From an uncultured Verrucomicrobiales bacterium (lineage in GTDB: Bacteria; Verrucomicrobiota; Verrucomicrobiia; Verrucomicrobiales; Akkermansiaceae), in the NCBI GenBank assembly GCA_937969125.1, contig CALBVA010000148.1, forward strand, positions 1 through 31,178: DNA of 31,178 nt, read 5' to 3'. Positions 15,816 through 24,372 of the stretch are shown piece after piece. Position 1 is the stretch's first letter, and each line of letters opens with the position of its first letter. The notes under the pieces were generated by a model. The model ran no database searches. It saw nothing but the letters and a program-made list of their open reading frames with translations, and had not been told where the DNA came from. Both the position numbers and the translations under genes were made by a program.

Positions 15816-17078
15816 TCAGCTATCTTTCGCCTCGGGCGATGGTCCCATCAGCCGGGTAATCACGGGCTTCAAGGTGAGGCCCTGAACGGCGATGGAGAAG
15901 ATCACGACGAGGTATGTCGCCATCAAAATGGCCTGGCGGGCTCCTTCCTCCAGCCCATCTTTTGGCAGAGCCAGGGCGAGAGCGACTGAGATTCCGCCAC
16001 GCAGACCACCCCAGGTCAGGATGCGAATGACGCCTGGCGAGAACTCACGCGAGCGCCTCAGGACGATCACCGGAAGGCTCACTGCGGTCATGCGGGAGGC
16101 TAGGACGACAACGATGAGCAGGCAACCGGCGAGAAGCGCGGGACCGCTCCAATCAAGAATGAAAATCTCCAGTCCGATGAGCAAGAAAAGGAGAGCATTG
16201 AGAACCTCGTCAATGAGCTCCCAGAAGAGATCGAGATGATGACGGGTCTCATCACTCATGGCCATAACACGGCCCTGATTCCCGATCATCAGCCCGGCCA
16301 CGACCATCGCGAGCGGACCGCTAAGGTGCCAGTGGGTCGCAAGCTGATAGCCGCCGACCACAAGAGCGAGGGTGATGAGAATTTCCACCTGATAGTTATC
16401 GATGGTCTTCAGCATCCAGTAAGCCAGATATCCCACCGCTCCACCAAGGAGTAGCCCGCCGCCGACCTCAACGAGGAAGAGCGTGCCGACCGAGGCCACG
16501 GTGGGATCAGTACCGCCACCCGCGATGCCGACGAGGACAAGATAAACCACCACGCCGACGCCATCGTTGAAGAGCGACTCGCCAGTGATCTTGGTTTCGA
16601 GGGACTTCGGGACACCCACTTTCTTGAGGATTCCGAGCACTGCCACGGGATCGGTGGGCGAGATGAGGGATCCAAAAACGAGACACCAGAGGAAGGGAAC
16701 ATTCAGACCGAACATCCCAAAGACGAAGTAAGAGATCGTGCCGACAAGAAAGGTGGAGAGCACCAGACCAGCACTGGCGAGAATGGCGACGACCCATTTT
16801 TGCTCTTTGAGATCGCCAAGATTTACGTGCAGAGCTCCCGCGAAGAGAAGGAAGCTGAGCATGACATTCATGACGGTCTCATTGAAATCAATCTGCGAGA
16901 CAAAGGCATCCGCCGAACGACGCAGATCATCTCCGCCGAAAATAAGCAGGAGCAGACTGAGGCCGAGCCCAATGAGCAGGATGCCGATACTGGTGGGCAG
17001 CTTGAAGACGCGGTGGTTGATGTAACCAAAGACGGCCGCAAGCGTCAGGAGGATGGCGGAGGTATCGAGGAGACTCAT
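15816..17078 (-). CDS. CPA1-type Na+/H+ antiporter (NhaP-like)
   Basis: 420 residues, about 12 membrane segments. Hallmarks: FLLFAGALHVN, SLISPTDPVAVLGILKK with Asp143, ESLFNDGVGVVVY with the Asn171-Asp172 pair typical of electroneutral CPA1 exchangers, and ILTWGGLRGGISVALALALP near the end. It should exchange Na+ (or K+) for H+ across the inner membrane. The frame extends upstream to 17159, but that part overlaps the previous gene; the ATG at 17078 leaves a 13-bp gap and starts right before the first membrane segment, so I prefer it. It is the second exchanger in the window, from a different family than the Kef-type one. Confidence 0.9.
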   Translation of the reverse strand: MSLLDTSAILLTLAAVFGYINHRVFKLPTSIGILLIGLGLSLLLLIFGGDDLRRSADAFVSQIDFNETVMNVMLSFLLFAGALHVNLGDLKEQKWVVAILASAGLVLSTFLVGTISYFVFGMFGLNVPFLWCLVFGSLISPTDPVAVLGILKKVGVPKSLETKITGESLFNDGVGVVVYLVLVGIAGGGTDPTVASVGTLFLVEVGGGLLLGGAVGYLAYWMLKTIDNYQVEILITLALVVGGYQLATHWHLSGPLAMVVAGLMIGNQGRVMAMSDETRHHLDLFWELIDEVLNALLFLLIGLEIFILDWSGPALLAGCLLIVVVLASRMTAVSLPVIVLRRSREFSPGVIRILTWGGLRGGISVALALALPKDGLEEGARQAILMATYLVVIFSIAVQGLTLKPVITRLMGPSPEAKDS

Positions 17079-17091
17079 GGTGAAAAAAAAT

Positions 17092-18480
17092 TTAACTACC
17101 GCAGTGCGAGCGGACGAGGTCGCGGGCTTCTTCTGGGACCCAATCCTCCCACTTCCCACCTTTTCGGGCAGCCTTCATAATGTCACGCCCCGTCTTTTCC
17201 AGGAGGTAATCCTCCCCGCAACCGGTGTCGGAGATCAATCCATTGTCCAGGAAATGCTGATAGAGATGTCGCAATTTCTCCTCGGTGCGGAAGTTATCAG
17301 CAGTGACGAGTTCCCCGTCACTACGGTTCCGCCAAGGATAAACGAGTAGCGAGACCCCGCTTTTAAAGAGGCGTCCGAAGGATTCGAGAATTCCGCCAGC
17401 GAGATTCTCGGACCACTTTTCTTTGAAGAGCTCGTTCAGGAGCCCGATGGAGAGAACCATCCCGACCGGCTCGCTGGTGTAAAGCCGGAGCGCGGCGGCG
17501 ACGCGATGGAACTCGGGGCAATTGGAAACCATGACCACTTTACCCAGGGCCTGGAGCGCATCAGCACGATCGAGGAAGGAGACGAGGTCCACTTCTCCAT
17601 CACGGAGGAGATTGCTCAATGAAACCTCACAGACCTCCTGCACCGGACGGGTGCCTTCAGAGAGATTCCCGGTGGGGAAGGTCTTACCGGCCTGCTTCAG
17701 CATATCGAGGTGAACATTGGTGACTGGAAGGAAGCTGCCGCGAAGAACAAGGAGAGGTGTCTTGTAGAAAGCCTCGGCGGCCTGCACGACCTCGCCATCT
17801 GGAAGGAAGACGGTGGCAGGGGTGATGCCCTGACGAACCAGTTCCAGCGCGCAGATCCTGTTATCGACCATGGCGAAGGGCTCGCCGAGAAACTTCAGCA
17901 TGTCGACCTCGATCCGACCGGGAGCAAGGGAATCACTGAGGGACTTCACGAAGCCGGTGAGATCACGGGATTGATGATAGGCGGCATCGATAAGATTCAC
18001 CCCGAGGATACCGAGAGCCTCCATCTGGTCGGAGTTCTCATCATCAAGGAGGCGGACATGAAGGAGAATGGTGCCGGAAGGGCGACCGGGCTGAATTTGA
18101 AAGCGGACTGCGAGCCAGCCATGACACTCGGCGGTGTCATTGTAGCCACGGGCTCGCACGGTATTGGCGAAGGCGAAGAAGCGCGAATTCGCTCCCCTGC
18201 TCTCTCCCAAGCGTTCTTTCAGCAGCTCATACTCGTAGTTGACCATATCAACGACACGGCATTGAGAGACGTAGCGGCCGCTCTTTCCGTAGAGCGCATC
18301 GCTGATGGTCATGTCATAAGCGGAAATGGTCTTGGCTACGGTTCCTGCAGTGGCGGAGACGCGAAAGAACCAGTTGGCGACTTCTTGCCCGGCCCCAATT
18401 TCGGCGAAAGTGCCGTAGATGGAGCGGTCAAGATTGATCTTCAGTGCCTTCTCCCCGGGGGAGGTCGGTGAGTCATTCAT
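17092..18480 (-). CDS. Conserved protein of unknown function, 462 residues
   Basis: A soluble, well-behaved protein with no signal peptide or membrane segment. The N-terminal stretch INLDRSIYGTFAEIGAGQE followed by VANWFFRVSATAGTVAKTISAYD looks strongly conserved, as do NPEF-like VMVSNCPEFHRVAAALRLY and SGVSLLVYPWRN. I have an impression that relatives in other phyla carry unrelated and unreliable names, so I give no function. The ATG at 18480 is preceded by GGAAG at suitable distance, one of the few good ribosome sites here, and lies 2 bp after the stop of the zinc-ribbon gene. It is followed by the antiporter after 13 bp, so it belongs to the PBP-led run. Confidence 0.8.
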   Translation of the reverse strand: MNDSPTSPGEKALKINLDRSIYGTFAEIGAGQEVANWFFRVSATAGTVAKTISAYDMTISDALYGKSGRYVSQCRVVDMVNYEYELLKERLGESRGANSRFFAFANTVRARGYNDTAECHGWLAVRFQIQPGRPSGTILLHVRLLDDENSDQMEALGILGVNLIDAAYHQSRDLTGFVKSLSDSLAPGRIEVDMLKFLGEPFAMVDNRICALELVRQGITPATVFLPDGEVVQAAEAFYKTPLLVLRGSFLPVTNVHLDMLKQAGKTFPTGNLSEGTRPVQEVCEVSLSNLLRDGEVDLVSFLDRADALQALGKVVMVSNCPEFHRVAAALRLYTSEPVGMVLSIGLLNELFKEKWSENLAGGILESFGRLFKSGVSLLVYPWRNRSDGELVTADNFRTEEKLRHLYQHFLDNGLISDTGCGEDYLLEKTGRDIMKAARKGGKWEDWVPEEARDLVRSHCGS

Positions 18481-18482
18481 GA

Positions 18483-19793
18483 TTACTTCCGGGGAGCATC
18501 GCTCTCCTTGGTCGCTTTACTTTTGTTTTTCTCCGGGCTGATTTCGTGAAGCCATCCCTTATTGACCACAGAGGTGATCTCGACCTGATTTTTTGCCCGC
18601 GCTTTTAGAGGATAACGAGCCATCACCATGTAAGAAACTGACCCTCCGTTTTTTCGTAGATCTGCGAAGGTCTTATCGACCTCGCTATTCAAAGCGGCGT
18701 ATCCGAGCAAGGATTGATCGTCACTGCGAAGTTCCAGCCGGTAGCTGCGCCACTTCTGATCGTCCTTGAAGGAGAAGTTGTAATAGTTCTCCTGTTTGAC
18801 AAACACGCGGAGGAGGAAAGGTTTTCGCGGACGGAGTTTGTGAAGCTCTTCCACCTTCATCTCACAATGACCGATCCAGCTTTCCCAATCGATCACATAC
18901 CGGTCTTTAGCCCCGTCCTTGCCGGGGATCAACTCCACTGCGATGGGATAGTTGAGGAAATCGGCGGTCTTGACGACAACGGTGATAAAGTTCTCACGAT
19001 AGGAGACCTCGCTTTTGTTCATACTCTCAAACCCCTCCGGCTCAATCTTCTCCCCTCCGTAGAACTTTTTCATAAGAGGAGCGACCCTCTCGGAGTGACG
19101 GCTAAAGGCTAGTCTCTCAGTAACAGTTTCAGCCTTCAGGAAGGATTTCACCGAAGCCTCCAAAGCCATGAGGTCGAAGCGGGAATACCGATTGATAGCA
19201 TCGACGGTGATATCGATACCTTCCTCATTCTTGTAGGCCTCATTCGCATCTACCTCTAGTGACTGATCCAGAATGGCCTGAGCTTCCGGATCGAGAATGA
19301 CCACGCCCGGTGCAGAGGGAATATCTTTCGGCGCATTTTTGGCGAAATGCATTCCCACTGCTGCGAACAAAGTAACAGCCATGGCCACGAGCCCCACGGT
19401 GAGCCAAGGAATCCCGCCCTTTTCTTCATTGTCGTTTTTTTCCCAATCGACCAGGCCATCCGAACCTGATGGCCCGATGTAGTGCTTCCGGCGACCGGCC
19501 TTTCGGGCCTCATAGGCAGCCTTCTCCTCGGCAGTCATGGGCTGAGCCCTCGCGACGTTATCCAAAAGCGCCGTATCATTGACAGGGGCCGTGACCGGAG
19601 CTGAAGTGAGTTCGGGAACCACAGAAGAAGAGGGGCGAGAGCTCTCAATGAGAGGGACCTCAATAAGCTCCTGACAAGTCGGGCAATTTCCTCGCCGTCC
19701 GGTCAGGAAACGCTGAACGCGAAAAAGCGCGGAACAGGAGGGACACTGAAACGGCATCCAGCGCTTTGACTGGTCGGTAGTGTTGGCTCTCAT
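18483..19793 (-). CDS. Zinc-ribbon, single-pass membrane protein of unknown function
   Basis: 436 residues from ATG 19793. The N-terminus has a Cys4 zinc ribbon, FQCPSC at 17/20 and GNCPTC at 37/40, then a Pro/Ser/Thr-rich linker, a charged stretch (EEKAAYEARKAGRRKHYIG) and one membrane segment at about 129-151. The remaining 285 residues would lie outside the cytoplasm and are not recognised; they contain aromatic, beta-rich segments such as VSYRENFITVVVK and NYYNFSFKDDQKW. An alternative GTG start at 19835 overlaps the PBP stop as GTGA, which could couple translation and adds 14 residues. The arrangement suggests a protein anchored at the membrane next to the PBP; its role is unknown. Confidence 0.75.
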   Translation of the reverse strand: MRANTTDQSKRWMPFQCPSCSALFRVQRFLTGRRGNCPTCQELIEVPLIESSRPSSSVVPELTSAPVTAPVNDTALLDNVARAQPMTAEEKAAYEARKAGRRKHYIGPSGSDGLVDWEKNDNEEKGGIPWLTVGLVAMAVTLFAAVGMHFAKNAPKDIPSAPGVVILDPEAQAILDQSLEVDANEAYKNEEGIDITVDAINRYSRFDLMALEASVKSFLKAETVTERLAFSRHSERVAPLMKKFYGGEKIEPEGFESMNKSEVSYRENFITVVVKTADFLNYPIAVELIPGKDGAKDRYVIDWESWIGHCEMKVEELHKLRPRKPFLLRVFVKQENYYNFSFKDDQKWRSYRLELRSDDQSLLGYAALNSEVDKTFADLRKNGGSVSYMVMARYPLKARAKNQVEITSVVNKGWLHEISPEKNKSKATKESDAPRK

Positions 19794-19831
19794 GATGGAA
19801 ACATTAATCAGGATTTGGCGGGAGCTGATGA

Positions 19832-22336
19832 TCACTCCGTGGATCCGGCGTCACCTTCCATCTGGCTACGTGGAGGAAGAACAAAACGACCAGGACGAGC
19901 GAGTTCCAACAGGGCCTCTTTCTCCCCCCTCACGCGGTCCTCCACGATGAGGATATTCTCATTAGAGAAATATCCATCAGAGTCCGGGTCCTCCGGAACG
20001 AGAGTCGGCGTTTCGCTATTGTAAGGATCGAATCCCAGTAAAAGCGGTGCCTTTGACTTAATGGGGATAGCATTGATAGTCTCTTGTGGCTGAGCCTGAT
20101 CAGCGAGGGCTTCAATGTTCACCTCGTCGCCGTGTTCAGTGCAGATTCCGAGTTCGAGTCCCTTACGGAGATATTCGAAGTAGCTGGTGGAGTGGAAGCT
20201 GATATTTCCGGTCTCCTCATTGGTCTCGGCCTCATTGCAATAGCGAGTGGGACGCATCCCGGAGACGCGGCAAACCGGGACTTTTTCAATCGAATCTGGC
20301 TGAGCAATCTCCCCGCCGACATAATTTGCGCGGACGGCGCTGTTCATGAGCTGTTCCCAAACCGGATAGGCCACGTCTTTCGCGAAAGCCTCACGGTGGA
20401 TCGACTTTCGTCCGCCATAGAATCCTACCCAGACCGCGCAGGTGACGCGGCTGTTATAACCGGCCATCCAGGCATCGGAAAAGCCATAGGGGGTGCCGGA
20501 TTTACCGCCACCGGGAAAGGAGGTTCCGGTGAGGCCGGAGGAAACTTCACCGAGGTTTCCATCCTTAAGGACCTCATTGAGAATACTGTGAACCTGGAAG
20601 GCGGCAGCCTCCGAGCAGACCGGCTGGGTTTTCAGATCGAGGTCATCGCCAGGACGAGGGAAGACAACCTTCCCCTCGATATCGCGGATCTCCTGGATGT
20701 AACGGGTCTCAGTCACGCGAGTTCCACCACGCGGGAAGGTGCTGTAGGCGGAGACGACTTCATTCATGCCGACCTGATCAAAGCCCACTAACATGCGGCT
20801 GAGGAGTCTATCGCTTTCAGAAGCGATCCCGAACTTCTGAGCGGTCTCATGGATCGTCTCCAACCCCACCTCTAATCCAAGACCCGCGGAAGCCGCGATT
20901 TTGGAAGCATTGAGCGCGCGCCGTGAAGTAATAGATCCCTCGTACTTCGGTGAGAGGACTTCCATACCCCACTCGGGGACCACTCCTTCCAACCCTCCGA
21001 TTGGGAGCTTACGGGAGTTCATTTGCTCATCCAGCACGAGTGAGGCGGGGTGGTAGCCATTATCAAATGCAGAGGCATAGACAAAGGGCAGGAAGCCGGT
21101 GCCCAGCGGGCGGCGACCTTTCTCGATAAAGTCATACTGCCTGGCAGCATAGTCACGACCACCCACGTGGGCGAGGACCTCGCCGGTCTGGTGATCGATC
21201 ATGAGGGTAGCCCCTTGGAGATACTTGGTTTCGCCCTCCTTATGATCAGAGCGCTTGGGATGTTTGTAGCCTGGAGTCTCCTCGATGGCGTCAAGCTGAC
21301 CCGCCAGGGAGGCCTCAGCCTCGGCCTGAATGGAGGCATCGATGGTAGTGCGGATGGTGTATCCGCCACGATTGAGGGCTTCCTCGCCGACGAGTTCGCG
21401 GGCCTGCTCCGCGACGATGGCGTAGAGGAAGGACTTGCCCCGGCGAATCGGCTTGGGATTGAGGACTACGGGCTGCTTTAAAAAACGGTCGCGCTCCTCG
21501 GTAGTGATCATTTCCTCGAGAGCCATGCGATTGATGACGTGGTCGCGATTGATTCTATTTTCCTCGAGACTCCGCAGAGGTGAGATCCGGCGCGGTGCTT
21601 TCAGGCAGGCCACGATGGAGGCACACTCCGGGATGCTGAGTTCTTTTGGCTCTTTTCCGAAGTAGCCCAACGAAGCGGAACGGACTCCATAGTATCCGGA
21701 TCCGAAGGGCACCAGGTTTAGATAGTATTCGAGGATTTTCTCCTTCATCGCCTTCTTCCGGGCTTCGGGATCACCGGCGTTGCCTGCCATAACCTCGGGG
21801 TCGTTCAGAAGATGTTCCTCGATTCGGAGAGCTACGAAGGCTTCCACGATCTTGCGCTCGTAGCCGGACCATTCATTGCGCCGTGCCTCGCCAAGAAGGT
21901 CGAATGATTTCCGCGCGAGCTGCATCGTGATCGTTCCTGCGCCCTGGGTCACGCTACCACTACGGAGATTCAGATAGGCGGCTCGGACGACGCCGACCTG
22001 ATCCACGCCATCGTGTTCATAGAAGCGCTGGTCCTCCTGGGCCAGGACCGCATTGACAAAAATCGGGGGGATTTCTTCCAAAGGGATGGAGAAGCGGTTC
22101 TCGACGAACATGGTGCCGATCTCTTTGCCACTTCGGTCATGGATGAAGCTCATTTCCTCCTTCTCTCCAACGCGCGTGAGATCATAGCCGTCAGCGATTT
22201 CGCGGTAGGGATCGAGCTTTTTATTTCCGATGTAGAGGCCGACTCCCGCGATCAAAAGGCAGATCGCCACGAAGATCCAAAACCCCTTACGCTTGAAAAA
22301 CCATCGTTTTTCATCCCTGTTCTTTCGTCTAAACAT
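19832..22336 (-). CDS. Class A penicillin-binding protein, transpeptidase site degenerate
   Basis: 834 residues from ATG 22336: short cytoplasmic basic tail (MFRRKNRDEKR), membrane anchor at about 18-37, glycosyltransferase family 51 domain with EDQRFYEHDG (Glu101) and TQGAGTITMQLARK, all intact, then a transpeptidase domain. In the latter the S-x-x-K box, normally PGSxFKPF, reads LGTGFLPF (413-416 T-G-F-L), so the nucleophile serine is Thr and the lysine is Leu; the S-x-N box reads S-K-I (478-480); K-S-G-T (612-615) is kept. It probably polymerises glycan but may not crosslink. A longer frame to 22474 overlaps the divergent methyltransferase and is not used. It leads a five-gene run. Confidence 0.9.
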   Translation of the reverse strand: MFRRKNRDEKRWFFKRKGFWIFVAICLLIAGVGLYIGNKKLDPYREIADGYDLTRVGEKEEMSFIHDRSGKEIGTMFVENRFSIPLEEIPPIFVNAVLAQEDQRFYEHDGVDQVGVVRAAYLNLRSGSVTQGAGTITMQLARKSFDLLGEARRNEWSGYERKIVEAFVALRIEEHLLNDPEVMAGNAGDPEARKKAMKEKILEYYLNLVPFGSGYYGVRSASLGYFGKEPKELSIPECASIVACLKAPRRISPLRSLEENRINRDHVINRMALEEMITTEERDRFLKQPVVLNPKPIRRGKSFLYAIVAEQARELVGEEALNRGGYTIRTTIDASIQAEAEASLAGQLDAIEETPGYKHPKRSDHKEGETKYLQGATLMIDHQTGEVLAHVGGRDYAARQYDFIEKGRRPLGTGFLPFVYASAFDNGYHPASLVLDEQMNSRKLPIGGLEGVVPEWGMEVLSPKYEGSITSRRALNASKIAASAGLGLEVGLETIHETAQKFGIASESDRLLSRMLVGFDQVGMNEVVSAYSTFPRGGTRVTETRYIQEIRDIEGKVVFPRPGDDLDLKTQPVCSEAAAFQVHSILNEVLKDGNLGEVSSGLTGTSFPGGGKSGTPYGFSDAWMAGYNSRVTCAVWVGFYGGRKSIHREAFAKDVAYPVWEQLMNSAVRANYVGGEIAQPDSIEKVPVCRVSGMRPTRYCNEAETNEETGNISFHSTSYFEYLRKGLELGICTEHGDEVNIEALADQAQPQETINAIPIKSKAPLLLGFDPYNSETPTLVPEDPDSDGYFSNENILIVEDRVRGEKEALLELARPGRFVLPPRSQMEGDAGSTE

Positions 22337-23456
22337 GACTTCTGGAGAAACCGTTGATTTAACCGGCCTGCAACAGGCATTTCCATACCTCCGATCCGGT
22401 GACGGGGCAATCTCGGACTTGGGACGCGAGCTGGTTATTGAGATCCGGAAAAACGGGCCCATGCCCTTCCGCAAGTGGATGGCGCGCTGCCTCTATGATG
22501 ACAATCACGGCTACTACGCAAGGACCGGGGTGGCGACGGTCTCGAAGGAGGGTGACTTCATGACGAGTGTCTCGGTGGGGCCGGTTTTCGGGCGGCTTCT
22601 GGCAGAGAGATTCTTCCAGTTCTGGAAGGCCAATGACTCCCCCACCCAGATCACCTTGCTGGAAATCGGCGGGCACGATGGCTCTCTGACGAAGGATGTC
22701 ATTGCCGCCGTCACGGAGATCGATGCGGATTTCGCCAAGGCCGCCCGCCACGTGATCTGTGAACCACTCAAGAAACGAAGAAGCTTTCTCCAGAAATCGT
22801 TACCGGACGATGTCCGCGTCGTGGAATCGGCCACCGAACTCACAGGAGAATTCGGGATCATCTTCGCTAATGAGGTCCTTGATGCCTACCCCCTGCCCCT
22901 TTATCTCAAAAGCAATGGTCATTGGCATGAGGCCGCCGTGAATGAGGATCTGGAATGGGTGGCGCTGCCAATCGATCCTCCGGAGAACATCCCGGAGAAT
23001 CTCCCCGAGGGCTACGTGACCGAGGGAACACCGGATTTTCGAGGTTTTCTGGAACCGCTGGCGGGAGTCTTCGAAAAATCACTACTACTCTTCATCGACT
23101 ACGGACTGGATGAGGAATCGCTCTATCATCCGGCCCGCACCGCCGGAACGGTGCGATGCTACCGGAAGCACCAGTCAAACGCCCACCCGCTGGACTACCC
23201 GGGCGGCCAGGATCTCACGGCGGATGTCAATTTCACCCGGCTCGGGTTGGCGGCGCAGGACCTGGGCCTGCAAGTCTCCACTCCGATGAATCAAAGCCGT
23301 TATTTGACCTATTGCGGGAAGGATTGGCTCATGAATGCTCCCTCATCCGCCGAGGTCAGGCAGTTTCAGACGCTCATCCACCCGGCACAATTTGGGAATC
23401 GTTTCTACGCCGTCGAGATGATGCGCGGCGACTGTCGCTCCGGCTTCCCTGCATAA
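22335..23456 (+). CDS. MidA/NDUFAF7-family SAM-dependent methyltransferase
   Basis: 373 residues from ATG 22335. The family pattern is clear: IRKNGPMPFRKWMARCLYD, HGYYARTG, GDFMTSVSVGPVFGRLLAE, the SAM loop LLEIGGHDGSLTKD (about 109-122), GIIFANEVLDAYP and LFIDYGLDE. In mitochondria NDUFAF7 methylates an arginine of complex I; bacterial targets are not settled. The ATG shares bases with the start codon of the divergent PBP (CATG at 22334-22337). A TTG at 22419, just before GRELVIEIRKNGP, is an alternative start that would leave a normal gap. The gene ends at a strong bidirectional terminator. Confidence 0.88.
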   Translation: MTSGETVDLTGLQQAFPYLRSGDGAISDLGRELVIEIRKNGPMPFRKWMARCLYDDNHGYYARTGVATVSKEGDFMTSVSVGPVFGRLLAERFFQFWKANDSPTQITLLEIGGHDGSLTKDVIAAVTEIDADFAKAARHVICEPLKKRRSFLQKSLPDDVRVVESATELTGEFGIIFANEVLDAYPLPLYLKSNGHWHEAAVNEDLEWVALPIDPPENIPENLPEGYVTEGTPDFRGFLEPLAGVFEKSLLLFIDYGLDEESLYHPARTAGTVRCYRKHQSNAHPLDYPGGQDLTADVNFTRLGLAAQDLGLQVSTPMNQSRYLTYCGKDWLMNAPSSAEVRQFQTLIHPAQFGNRFYAVEMMRGDCRSGFPA

Positions 23457-23457
23457 A

Positions 23458-23489
23458 AAAACTGACCTCCCTCGCAGGAAGCCAGTTTT
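23458..23489. terminator. Bidirectional intrinsic terminator
   Basis: AAAACTG (23458-23464) pairs with CAGTTTT (23483-23489); with two mismatches the stem extends inward by CC-TCC/GGA-G to about 13 positions around a short loop. A-rich and T-rich flanks serve both strands. It sits between the stop of the methyltransferase (23456) and the stop of the convergent peptidase (23507). Confidence 0.8.
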
Positions 23490-23506
23490 CGAAAGTCTTG
23501 AGCGGA

Positions 23507-24124
23507 TTACCAATCAACGTTGTGTCCGCGGGTATCGATGTGCACGAAGCTGGAGTAGCGGCCAATGCCGCCTTTAAAGTGACCCTGGCTGCGCACGTGG
23601 CGGGCGACTGCTGCAACGCGGCTGGTCGATGCCTTGAACTGGAGGTCCAGTGCGTAGTTTTGCAGATGCCATGAGCGGGACTTCGCGCCGGGGCAGCGGC
23701 TGTTATAAGCGGGACTGCGGTAGGCGGAGGTGACTGTCTTAATGGGCTTCCCGAGAGTCGCGGCAACGCGGTCTGCAGCCTTGAGCGTACCAGCCATGGC
23801 GCGCCACATCGACTTTGGCGGGAGATTATTCCAAACACTCCCTTTCCGGCGGGCGTGGGCTTTAATCACCTGCTCAGGAGTAACATACTTCAGACGAAGT
23901 CCGGCGAGGAACTTGCCGTAGCTCTGAATTTTCTTCTCACCTTCGTGGCGGACCCAGGTCGCAGGCAGGTTGCTAAGGTCCATGGGAGGTGACTGGCGAA
24001 AAAGGAACCCGTGGCTCCTTTGGGTGGTGGCTGCAAGGCCGGCGGCCGCAGCGGTGGTGGCCGCAATAAAGTTGCGACGCGTGGGGATGATGATTCGATT
24101 TCTCGTCTCGGTGGTTTCAGGCAT
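23507..24124 (-). CDS. Tat-exported M15-like (YcbK/DUF882-type) peptidoglycan peptidase
   Basis: 205 residues from ATG 24124. The N-terminus PTRRNFIAATTAAAAGLA is a twin-arginine signal (Arg16-Arg17). The C-terminal half has the M15 zinc site: TSAYRSPAYNSRCPGAKS, SWHLQNYALDL with His153 and Asp160, and SFVHIDTRG with His195 (and Asp197). Such proteins cut the D-amino acid peptide links of peptidoglycan or act as carboxypeptidases. A longer frame to 24160 lacks a plausible signal arrangement. Neighbouring genes are convergent on one side and divergent on the other, so it is probably a single-gene transcript. Confidence 0.85.
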   Translation of the reverse strand: MPETTETRNRIIIPTRRNFIAATTAAAAGLAATTQRSHGFLFRQSPPMDLSNLPATWVRHEGEKKIQSYGKFLAGLRLKYVTPEQVIKAHARRKGSVWNNLPPKSMWRAMAGTLKAADRVAATLGKPIKTVTSAYRSPAYNSRCPGAKSRSWHLQNYALDLQFKASTSRVAAVARHVRSQGHFKGGIGRYSSFVHIDTRGHNVDW

Positions 24125-24258
24125 CGCGGGGACTATGGAGAAAAAGACCCACTGCGCCATTAAAAATTTTGTAACGGTACCAAATCTGCTGTTCTTTCAA
24201 AGCTCCGAATGGTTCTCATTCCAAAAGCCCACGGGCATAAGCTGCCGGAAGTCATTAG

Positions 24259-24276
24259 TTAACAAACCTTAACAAA
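24259..24276 (+). promoter_or_regulatory. Tandem TTAACAAA direct repeat in a 248-bp intergenic region
   Basis: TTAACAAA occurs at 24259-24266 and again at 24269-24276, exactly one helical turn apart, about 100 bp before the C39-like gene and in an AT-rich divergent promoter region. Direct hexamer repeats with this period are typical of OmpR/PhoB-family response regulator sites. I see nothing else definite in the rest of this gap (24125-24372). Confidence 0.35.
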
Positions 24277-24372
24277 TTTATCGCCGAAATGTCTCCGTCG
24301 ATCTGGAGAGGCACGGCAAGGTAATCTTTTCTGGACTGTCCCTCGTGAGAAGAAGAAGTTTGTCTCGTGGAA

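Noticed and set aside
22337..22474. N-terminal extension of the PBP to 22474
   Set aside because: The added 46 residues run antisense to the methyltransferase and precede a normal basic tail and membrane anchor.
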